This document shows positions 1 through 5,529 of a stretch of DNA of 11,390 bases, piece by piece. The stretch covers positions 1-11,390 of the forward strand of contig CADBUD010000110.1 in NCBI GenBank assembly GCA_902797785.1, given 5' to 3'. The notes below the pieces were generated by a model. It did not search any database, was not told where the DNA came from, and saw only the letters and a program-made list of their open reading frames with translations. Every line of letters starts with the position of its first letter. Within the stretch, counting starts at the first letter, position 1. This DNA is from an uncultured Lachnospiraceae bacterium. Lineage in GTDB: Bacteria; Bacillota; Clostridia; Lachnospirales; Lachnospiraceae. A program made the position numbers and the translations under genes.

Positions 1-17
1 AATAGAATAAAATCCAG

Positions 18-46
18 TTGTAAAAATTGAAAAAATATGTAATAAT
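18..46 (+). promoter_or_regulatory. Candidate promoter upstream of the PilZ gene
   Basis: A TTGTAA -35-like box (18-23) lies exactly 17 nt upstream of AATAAT (41-46), which is preceded by TGT (38-40), an extended -10 element. The predicted transcription start is near 53. That would leave the AGGAGA at 47-52 outside the transcript, which supports translation from the downstream ATG at 158 rather than the ATG at 71. This is pattern matching only. The surrounding DNA is AT-rich, so a chance match is possible. Confidence 0.4.
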
Positions 47-157
47 AGGAGAATCAAGGTTTTTATCCTCATGAAAATCCGAGACAAAGGTGCGAAACGG
101 TTGCGAATTATTTTTGGGGATATATGGAGAAAGCATAGAAGGGAGAGAGCCATATCG

Positions 158-781
158 ATGAGGCTCAAGGAATTAAAGAACGGAGATAAGCTTCATGTTA
201 TTGTATATCTGAAAAAAGGACGGCTGGAGTTTGATACCTATATCCTGCATCAGGATTCTTTTGGCAGCGTGATCAAGGTGATTCATCATGGAGAGAAGAT
301 CGTCAATTTCTCTATTCCGGATATCAGGATTGAGCTGAATCATGTCCAGTCGAATGGCAAGCCGATCATCTGGTCGGATTGTCAGATCAAGACTGTGATT
401 TTTAAAGGACGTCAGATTCAGATTGCCACGACCGAAGTGGAAGGTATTGAGAAAAATCGCAGAGAAGCGTTCCGGCTTGGCATGGGAGTCAATGGACTGG
501 CAAAGATTGGAAATCGCCCGGAGCAGGAAACGATGGTGAACGATGTCAGTTATTATGGATTCGGGATCGTAATAAAGGACGATTTGCGGGACTGCCTGAA
601 AGACAAGGTGACGCTTGTATTTTCAGATGAGGGGATGCAGTTGGAGCTGGAGGGTGTCGTAGTCCGGAAATTTCAGCGTCCGGATGAGCAGATTCACTAT
701 GGCTGTCGGTTGATTGGATCGAATACGGAGCTGACGAAGCTGATCAGCTTAAAACAAAGAAAACGAGTACATCTAAAATAA
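158..781 (+). CDS. PilZ domain protein, YcgR-like c-di-GMP effector
   Basis: Predicted cytoplasmic c-di-GMP receptor of 207 aa. The N-terminal half (about residues 1-95) is a beta-rich region like the YcgR N-terminal domain. The C-terminal half is a PilZ domain. Its ligand signature is visible as RRxxxR (R101, R102, R106) followed by DxSxxG (D129, S131, G134), the two motifs that wrap c-di-GMP in known PilZ proteins. The family controls motility, adhesion or exopolysaccharide; the target here cannot be read from the sequence. I chose ATG 158 because GGGAG (141-145) lies upstream of it at a usable distance. The in-frame ATG at 71 would add 29 very basic residues, and its only purine-rich box is 18 nt away and probably upstream of the transcription start. 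The start is therefore uncertain; the stop and the domain are not. The gene is followed after 55 nt by the CPBP protease gene. Confidence 0.85.
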   Translation: MRLKELKNGDKLHVIVYLKKGRLEFDTYILHQDSFGSVIKVIHHGEKIVNFSIPDIRIELNHVQSNGKPIIWSDCQIKTVIFKGRQIQIATTEVEGIEKNRREAFRLGMGVNGLAKIGNRPEQETMVNDVSYYGFGIVIKDDLRDCLKDKVTLVFSDEGMQLELEGVVVRKFQRPDEQIHYGCRLIGSNTELTKLISLKQRKRVHLK

Positions 782-836
782 AGAGCTGCCAGGCATTCCG
801 GCTTGAGAATATGGAAGGAATAGAAAGAAGAAAAGA

Positions 837-1712
837 ATGAAAAAGAAAAAAGCGACAGTCTGGCAGATGCTATGGCCATTTCTTTTAGTGATCTGCCTTA
901 ATTATTTATGCAGTTTTTTACTGGAGGTTATTTGGGGCTTTTTGATTGCGTTGAGAATGATCGGGGAAGGGCAGACACCGGATGCCTATGTACTGGGAAA
1001 AATGATTATGGAGTATGCCCTTAAGTATGGGGTGCATATTACCATTCTGATTGATCTTTTGGAATTTCCATTGTTTTTTTATCTGTATCAAAAAGACCGG
1101 AAGTATTCTTTTTTTCCGGATATGAAATTTCAAAAATGGACTTCGAAAAAAGCAGGATATATGGTTTTGGTTTCTGTTTCGGCAGCTCATTTGGGGAATC
1201 TTTTTGTTTCTATTTTGGTGGCAGTTTTCCCAAGGCTCTATTCCAATTATGATAAAGTTAATGCAATAGAAAAAAATGCCGGATTTGGATTTTTGTTCAT
1301 AGCGGCGGTGATTGTTGCACCTATTCTGGAGGAAACCATCTTTCGGGGAGTAATCTACGGCAGGGCAAGGGATTTGTTCGGGGTGAAAAAGGCAATGTTC
1401 CTTTCAGCATTTCTGTTCGGACTCTACCATATGAATGCAGTCCAGTTTTTATATGCCGGATTGTTAGGTTTCGTCCTGGCGTGGCTGTATGAAGTGACGG
1501 GAAGCTTGACAGGATCTGTTTTTGGGCATATGATAGCAAATGCGTATGTGACCATTCGAGGAGAAACGTCATCCTTGGATTGGATGTTCAACAGCCTTAT
1601 CGGTTTTGTCTTATCGACGGCAGTATTTACTTTTCTTTTAATCGTGGGCATGCACGAGCTGGCACAAATGCAGTCGAGGCAGGAAAATGATATGTTCGAA
1701 CTAAAACTTTAA
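837..1712 (+). CDS. CPBP family intramembrane metalloprotease (Abi/CAAX)
   Basis: Polytopic membrane protein of 291 aa with several hydrophobic segments (about residues 10-40, 65-85, 105-132, 150-165, 185-225 and 252-272). The three signatures of the CPBP/Abi (Rce1-like) family are intact: EExxxR (E165, E166, R170), FxxxH (F194, H198) and HxxxN (H231, N235). These supply the catalytic glutamate and metal or substrate contacts in Rce1-type glutamyl intramembrane proteases. Bacterial members act in bacteriocin immunity, peptide maturation or signal processing. The substrate here is unknown, and no bacteriocin gene is visible nearby. The ribosome binding site is weak: AAGGAA at 815-820 and GAAAGAAG at 823-830 are the only purine-rich candidates, which suggests modest translation or coupling to the upstream PilZ gene. 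The lipoprotein gene begins 20 nt after the stop, so the three genes are probably cotranscribed. Confidence 0.88.
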   Translation: MKKKKATVWQMLWPFLLVICLNYLCSFLLEVIWGFLIALRMIGEGQTPDAYVLGKMIMEYALKYGVHITILIDLLEFPLFFYLYQKDRKYSFFPDMKFQKWTSKKAGYMVLVSVSAAHLGNLFVSILVAVFPRLYSNYDKVNAIEKNAGFGFLFIAAVIVAPILEETIFRGVIYGRARDLFGVKKAMFLSAFLFGLYHMNAVQFLYAGLLGFVLAWLYEVTGSLTGSVFGHMIANAYVTIRGETSSLDWMFNSLIGFVLSTAVFTFLLIVGMHELAQMQSRQENDMFELKL

Positions 1713-1732
1713 GTGAAAAATAGGAGGAAATT

Positions 1733-3043
1733 ATGAACTGGAAAAAAGGATTAGCGGCTGGCATGGCAGGTCTCATGATTGTCAGCATGGCAGGCTGTGG
1801 AAAAAAGGCGGCGGATGGAAATACCTCTGAAACGGCAGATAGTAAAAAAGAGGTGGTGGTTACCGTAGACCGGCTGTTTGAAACAAAGGATTATGCGGCG
1901 GAAGATTATGTAACTCTTGGAGAATACAAAAATCTGCCGGTAGAGCTGCAGGTGAAGACGGTAGTCTCTCAGGAAGAGCTGGATGACTATATCGAGGCTG
2001 AATTAGAAGAGAATGAAGAATACAAAGAACTGGATCGCGCAGCTAAGATGGGAGATCTGGTCACGATTGATTTTGATGGTAAGATAGGGGGAAAGGAATT
2101 TGAGGATGGTTCCGCTGAGGATTATGAGCTTGAGCTCGGCTCCAATGAATTTATCGATGGATTTGAAAAAGGCATCGTTGGAATGAAGGCGGGAGAGAAA
2201 AAGACCTTGAACCTGACCTTCCCGGAGGATTATGATGATGAAGAAGTGGCAGGAAAGGCGGTACAGTTCGAGGTTACATTAAACTCCGTGATGGAAGTAA
2301 TTACACCGGAATATAATGATGATTTTATCTCGACATATACCGAGTGTTCCAATAAAGAAGAATATGAAAAACAGTGTCGGCAGCAGATCTTAGATGAGTT
2401 TAATCAGTCAGCGATTGAGGATGCCAAGGCGGAGGTGTGGCAGACAGCCGTAGATAATGCCAATGTCGATGGGTATCCGGAGTCAGAGTACGAGGAAGCA
2501 TATGCCAATGTAGAGAGTGAATATCAGTCCATGGCAGAGATGTTCGGTGGAGATCCGGAAAACTTTATGGAAGATTGGGGACTGACCGAGGAGGACGTCA
2601 AAGAAGCGGCAATTTCTGAGATTCAGGAAAACCTGGTAATGTATGCAATTGCTAAACAGGAAGGGATTACTCTGGATACGGATGAGTTTGAAGAGTATCT
2701 GAAAAAATACAGTGATGAAAATGAAATGACAACAGATGAAATGAAGGAGGCTTACGGAGAAGAAGAGCTGCATCGGGTCTGCCTTTATGACGCGGTGGTA
2801 GATTATGTATATCAAAATGCTTCTGTGACAGAAATCGCGCCAGAAGAGGAGGATGAATCTGAATGGGATGAGAGCGATGAAAGTGATGAAAGCTATGAAG
2901 ATGATGATTCGACAATAGAGTTGGAGGATGAAGATTCAACAGTAGAGGCGGAGGAAGATTCAACCGCAGAGACAGAGGATGATTCGAACGCAGAGACAGA
3001 GGACGAGGACTCTTCGGCTGATACAGAGGCAGAAGAGGAATAA
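1733..3043 (+). CDS. FKBP-type prolyl isomerase lipoprotein, trigger-factor-like
   Basis: Secreted, lipid-anchored folding factor of 436 aa. Residues 1-21 are a lipoprotein signal peptide (basic N-terminus, hydrophobic core) ending in an MAGC lipobox, with C22 as the lipidated cysteine. An FKBP-type PPIase domain spans about residues 104-190, seen in the GDLVTIDFDG start, the FIDGFEKGIVGMKAGE core and the terminal VQFEVTLNSV strand. Residues 190-365 resemble the helical C-terminal chaperone region of trigger factor. A tail (368-436) made almost wholly of Asp, Glu, Ser and Thr follows. The likely role is folding or stabilising exported proteins on the outer face of the membrane, analogous to PrsA but with an FKBP rather than a parvulin domain; that role is inferred. 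The start is well supported by AGGAGG (1722-1727), 5 nt upstream. No terminator follows before the TPP riboswitch, so transcription may run on into the thiC leader. It could be annotated as 'trigger factor', but it is not the ribosome-bound protein. Confidence 0.88.
   Translation: MNWKKGLAAGMAGLMIVSMAGCGKKAADGNTSETADSKKEVVVTVDRLFETKDYAAEDYVTLGEYKNLPVELQVKTVVSQEELDDYIEAELEENEEYKELDRAAKMGDLVTIDFDGKIGGKEFEDGSAEDYELELGSNEFIDGFEKGIVGMKAGEKKTLNLTFPEDYDDEEVAGKAVQFEVTLNSVMEVITPEYNDDFISTYTECSNKEEYEKQCRQQILDEFNQSAIEDAKAEVWQTAVDNANVDGYPESEYEEAYANVESEYQSMAEMFGGDPENFMEDWGLTEEDVKEAAISEIQENLVMYAIAKQEGITLDTDEFEEYLKKYSDENEMTTDEMKEAYGEEELHRVCLYDAVVDYVYQNASVTEIAPEEEDESEWDESDESDESYEDDDSTIELEDEDSTVEAEEDSTAETEDDSNAETEDEDSSADTEAEEE
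2906..3040 (+). repeat. Degenerate 8-9 codon acidic repeat in lipoprotein tail
   Basis: The last 45 codons of the FKBP lipoprotein can be laid out as five imperfect units of the form D-S-(T/N/S)-x-(E/D)-x-E-(D/E), starting at residues 392, 401, 409, 417 and 426. At DNA level, GAAGATTCAAC and GATTCGA-type words and AGAGACAGAGGA recur, so part of the tail probably arose by local duplication. A shorter run of DES triplets precedes it (residues about 380-387). Confidence 0.6.
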
Positions 3044-3053
3044 AGAAAAAAAT

Positions 3054-3142
3054 GGGAGCTTGCAGGCATCCGCAGGCTGAGAGGAAACCGGAGGCGGTTT
3101 CGACCGTAGACCTGATATGGATAATGCCATCGTAGGGAAGCT
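3054..3142 (+). promoter_or_regulatory. TPP riboswitch aptamer (THI element)
   Basis: The conserved blocks of the thiamine pyrophosphate aptamer are present in order. They are CTGAGAGG (3077-3084), ACCTGATATGGATAATGCCA (3110-3129) and CGTAGGGAAG (3131-3140). The closing helix P1 can form between AGCTT (3057-3061) and AAGCT (3138-3142). The variable arm is a clean hairpin, GAAACCG (3084-3090) against CGGTTTC (3095-3101). The aptamer sits between the lipoprotein gene and thiC and is followed 33 nt later by an intrinsic terminator. This fits control by premature termination when TPP is bound. I see no convincing promoter between 3043 and the aptamer, so its promoter either overlaps the end of the lipoprotein gene or transcription reads through from it. 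Confidence 0.93.
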
Positions 3143-3175
3143 GTTTGAAATAATTATGGGAAAAAACTCCTGTAC

Positions 3176-3206
3176 AGACCGTTTCCATGATGGAAACGGT
3201 CTTTTT
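3176..3206 (+). terminator. Riboswitch-controlled intrinsic terminator before thiC
   Basis: The left arm GACCGTTTCCA (3177-3187) and right arm TGGAAACGGTC (3191-3201) pair perfectly over 11 bp with a TGA loop, followed by five T residues (3202-3206). This is the expected expression platform of the TPP riboswitch. The left arm word GTTTCC (3181-3186) could alternatively pair with GGAAAC (3083-3088) in the aptamer, and the right arm CGGTC with GACCG (3102-3106). Either pairing gives a plausible antiterminated state, though this was not computed. Confidence 0.88.
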
Positions 3207-3292
3207 GACCGCTGAAACATAAATGATTTAAGCTTGTCGTGGAAAAAGACTTTTGATTGCTGAATCAAAATAGAAGAAAAGGAGATTATAAA

Positions 3293-4606
3293 ATGAGAGA
3301 TTACAAAACACAAATGGAAGCAGCTAAAAAAGGCATCATCACTCCGGAAATGGAGCTGGTGGCAAAGAAGGAGTATTGGGAACCGGAAAAAATACGGGAA
3401 AAAGTCGCTGTCGGAGAGATTGCGATTCCGGCAAACTGCAATCATACCGCCCTGTCTGCCGAAGGGGTCGGAGGGGGACTCCGCACCAAAATCAATGTTA
3501 ACCTGGGGATTTCCGGGGACTGTAAGAATTATGAGGTCGAGATGGAAAAGGTGGATCTGGCCATTAGCTTTGGCTGTGAAGCGATTATGGATCTGAGCAA
3601 TTATGGAAAGACCAATACCTTTCGTCAGCAGCTGATTGAGAAATCACCGGCAATGATCGGAACCGTACCGATGTATGATGCCATTGGATATTTAGAAAAG
3701 GATCTTCGGGAAATCACAGCAAAGGATTTTCTGCGGGTCATTGAAGCGCATGCCAAGGAGGGAGTGGATTTTCAGACAATCCACGCAGGAATTAATCGCC
3801 GTGCCATTGAAGCCTTTAAGAGGGAGGGACGGTTGACCAATATTGTTTCCCGTGGCGGCTCCCTGATTTTTGCCTGGATGGAAATGACTGGAAATGAAAA
3901 TCCATTCTATGAATATTATGATGAGGTTCTGGAAATACTCCGTACCTATGATGTAACGATCAGTTTGGGAGATGCGCTGCGTCCGGGATCGACACATGAC
4001 AGTACGGATGCGGGACAGATTCAGGAGCTGATCGAGCTGGGACATCTTGCGAAACGGGCGTGGGAAAAGGATGTACAGGTCATGATCGAGGGACCGGGAC
4101 ATATGGCAATGAATGAAATCGCAGCCAATATGACCCTTCAGAAACGCCTCTGCCATAATGCGCCGTTCTATGTACTGGGACCATTGGTAACAGATATCGC
4201 ACCGGGATATGATCATATTACTTCTGCCATTGGTGGGGCAATCGCAGCAGCAAATGGGGCGGATTTCCTGTGCTATGTTACGCCGGCAGAGCATCTTCGT
4301 CTGCCGGATGTCAATGATGTACGGGAGGGAATCGTTGCCTCTAAGATCGCAGCCCATGCAGCGGACATTGCCAAAGGAGTTCCTCATGCAAGAGAAATCG
4401 ATGATAAAATGAGTGATGCCAGAAGAAGAGTGGACTGGGAAGAGATGTTCTCTTATGCGCTGGATCGAAAAAAAGCAGAGGACTATTTTAACAGCGCGCC
4501 TCCGGCAGATGAGCATACCTGTTCGATGTGCGGAAAAATGTGTGCTGCCCGCACAGTCAACAAGGTTCTGGCAGGAGAAACCGTAGAGTTCGTGGAAGAG
4601 AAGTAA
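3293..4606 (+). CDS. thiC: Phosphomethylpyrimidine synthase ThiC
   Basis: ThiC is a non-canonical radical SAM enzyme that rearranges aminoimidazole ribotide into HMP-phosphate, the pyrimidine precursor of thiamine, in the cytoplasm. The 437-aa protein matches the short bacterial/archaeal form, which lacks the N-terminal extension of the roughly 600-aa enterobacterial enzyme. Recognisable blocks are GGGLRTKINVNLGISGD near the N-terminus, DLSNYGK, FQTIHAGI, SRGGSL, SLGDALRPGS, EGPGHMA, YVLGPLVTDIAPGYDHI and AIGGA. The C-terminal cluster-binding cysteines are C410, C413 and C417 (CSMCGKMC). ATG 3293 has GGAG (3281-3284) 8 nt upstream; the upstream in-frame TTG at 3257 lacks a site. The TPP riboswitch makes ThiC far more likely than the paralogous 5-hydroxybenzimidazole synthase (BzaF/HbiS), which is tied to cobalamin synthesis. 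No other thi gene is adjacent. Confidence 0.96.
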   Translation: MRDYKTQMEAAKKGIITPEMELVAKKEYWEPEKIREKVAVGEIAIPANCNHTALSAEGVGGGLRTKINVNLGISGDCKNYEVEMEKVDLAISFGCEAIMDLSNYGKTNTFRQQLIEKSPAMIGTVPMYDAIGYLEKDLREITAKDFLRVIEAHAKEGVDFQTIHAGINRRAIEAFKREGRLTNIVSRGGSLIFAWMEMTGNENPFYEYYDEVLEILRTYDVTISLGDALRPGSTHDSTDAGQIQELIELGHLAKRAWEKDVQVMIEGPGHMAMNEIAANMTLQKRLCHNAPFYVLGPLVTDIAPGYDHITSAIGGAIAAANGADFLCYVTPAEHLRLPDVNDVREGIVASKIAAHAADIAKGVPHAREIDDKMSDARRRVDWEEMFSYALDRKKAEDYFNSAPPADEHTCSMCGKMCAARTVNKVLAGETVEFVEEK

Positions 4607-4714
4607 TCGTTCACCTTAAGTGAATTGCAATCAGAGAACAGCTGAGAAAATACACAGAAAAATCAGGATAATATGAGAATTATTGTTCAAAATGCTGTTT
4701 TTGCTCTGGGGGAT

Positions 4715-4743
4715 TTGACTTGAAAAATAAACTGTGGTAGGAT
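4715..4743 (+). promoter_or_regulatory. Promoter between thiC and the Nudix gene
   Basis: TTGACT (4715-4720) is separated by exactly 17 nt from TAGGAT (4738-4743), which is immediately preceded by TGG, an extended -10. This is one of the best sigma-A-type matches in the window. The predicted start is at about 4750-4751 (GG), which is the first base of the stem of the downstream hairpin. It is likely the promoter for the Nudix gene, or for a short RNA ending at the hairpin. Confidence 0.6.
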
Positions 4744-4746
4744 AGG

Positions 4747-4803
4747 AAAGGTTAAAGTGTCAAAGACGGCAGGAGACCGGAATGGACATTTTAACCTTTT
4801 TTT
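4747..4803 (+). terminator. Terminator hairpin or attenuator ahead of Nudix gene
   Basis: The left arm (4747-4761, AAAGGTTAAAGTGTC) pairs with the right arm (4785-4799, GACATTTTAACCTTT) over 15 positions with a single G-U, followed by a T-run through 4803. The 23-nt apical region can form a small CGG/CCG stem (4767-4769 with 4777-4779) exposing CAGGAGA. It may terminate thiC read-through. Because a promoter fires directly into it, it could also attenuate the Nudix transcript or end a short RNA of about 54 nt. Confidence 0.7.
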
Positions 4804-4805
4804 GA
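4782..4805 (+). other. Possible 7-codon leader peptide inside hairpin
   Basis: AGGAG (4771-4775) lies 6 nt before ATG 4782, which opens a frame reading MDILTFF and stopping at TGA 4803-4805. The ribosome binding site is in the apical loop, and the codons run through the entire 3' arm and T-tract of the terminator hairpin. A ribosome initiating here would block the stem. The geometry suggests a translation-sensitive attenuator, but an ORF this short can arise by chance and there is no independent evidence of translation. Confidence 0.25.
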
Positions 4806-4905
4806 GGTCAAAGAGTTACGATTCACAGCCGATATCCCGGGACAGAACAGCCTGACTGGAAGAAGGGACTGTTTTTCATGGGGCTATAGAGTAGGAGATG
4901 GTGCG

Positions 4906-5457
4906 ATGGCGGAAATCCTTCGACGAGTTGACAGAAAGATGAGATATCGGGGAACGGTATTGAAACTGTATTCTGACTTTGTGGAGCTGCCGGATGGAAA
5001 AATCGCAGAATGGGATTATTTAGAACATAATGGCGGTGCTGCCGTAGTTCCTGTCACAAATGACAAAAAGATTCTGATGGTGCGTCAGTATCGAAACGCA
5101 ATCGATCGTTTCACTCTGGAAATTCCGGCAGGTGCAAGGGATTTTGAGAATGAGCCAACGATTCAGTGTGCTGCCAGGGAGGTAGAAGAAGAGACCGGTT
5201 ATCGGGCCGGAAAGCTAAAAAAGCTTCTTTCTCTGCGTTCGGCCGTAGCATTTTGTAATGAGGCTATTGATATTTATCTGGCGACAGAGCTGACAAAGAT
5301 CGGACAGCATCTGGATGAAGGAGAAGATATCGATGTCGAGGAGTATACGATAGATGAACTGATGGAGAGAATCTATGCAGGAGAGCTGCAGGATGCCAAA
5401 ACAGTCGCGGGAATCCTGGCAGCCGGAAATATACTCAAGGATGAATTTCATGAATGA
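4906..5457 (+). CDS. Nudix hydrolase, ADP-ribose pyrophosphatase type
   Basis: Cytoplasmic hydrolase of 183 aa. It resembles the ADP-ribose pyrophosphatase branch of the Nudix superfamily, which splits ADP-ribose into AMP and ribose 5-phosphate. An N-terminal beta domain (residues 12-45, RGTVLKLYSDFVELPDGK) precedes the core strand MVRQYRNAIDRFTLEIPAG. The Nudix box runs from G76 to Y99, with E83 and the RExxEExG element R91, E92, E95, E96, G98. E92, E95 and E96 are the expected metal ligands. The first interval is G-x6-E rather than the textbook G-x5-E, a one-residue insertion. Substrate specificity cannot be fixed from sequence; other nucleoside diphosphate derivatives are possible. ATG 4906 is supported by AGGAG (4893-4897), 8 nt upstream. 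Expression probably starts at the 4715-4743 promoter and must pass the hairpin at 4747-4803. Confidence 0.9.
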   Translation: MAEILRRVDRKMRYRGTVLKLYSDFVELPDGKIAEWDYLEHNGGAAVVPVTNDKKILMVRQYRNAIDRFTLEIPAGARDFENEPTIQCAAREVEEETGYRAGKLKKLLSLRSAVAFCNEAIDIYLATELTKIGQHLDEGEDIDVEEYTIDELMERIYAGELQDAKTVAGILAAGNILKDEFHE

Positions 5458-5529
5458 GTATAATGCGTGTGAGAAAATAGGCATAGCATGTTGATAAAGG
5501 AAAGAATTGTACTGAGAGGAGAAGAAAAA

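Larger units (their letters stand above)
4607..4905. other. 299-base intergenic region with leader elements
   Basis: No full-length gene is supported here. The first part (4607-4710) is AT-rich and contains only a short hairpin just after thiC, TTCAC/GTGAA with a CTTAA loop (about 4610-4624). It has no T-tract, so it is not a convincing terminator. The middle carries a promoter (4715-4743), a terminator hairpin (4747-4803) and a possible 7-codon ORF (4782-4805). The word GTCAAAGA occurs twice, at 4759-4766 and 4807-4814. In 4815-4890 I see only a weak AACAG/CTGTT pairing. The ribosome binding site of the Nudix gene is at 4893-4897. Confidence 0.6.

Noticed and set aside
2667..3188. Minus-strand open frame of 173 codons opposite the lipoprotein tail and riboswitch
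   Set aside because: Its low-complexity Pro/Leu/His/Ser composition is the complement of the GA-rich acidic tail, and it runs across the TPP aptamer. It is not a plausible protein.
3692..4516. 274-codon minus-strand open frame opposite thiC
   Set aside because: It lies wholly inside the well-supported thiC gene, is rich in Cys, Ile, Arg and His in no family-like pattern, and has no ribosome binding site. It is a shadow of thiC codon bias.
4610..4624. Hairpin directly after thiC as its terminator
   Set aside because: The stem is only 5 bp (TTCAC/GTGAA) and no T-run follows.
5459..5464. TATAAT as a dedicated promoter for the aminotransferase gene
   Set aside because: It is a perfect -10 hexamer, but there is no -35-like box at 16-18 nt and no adjacent TGn extension. 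It is kept only as a note in the gene entry.
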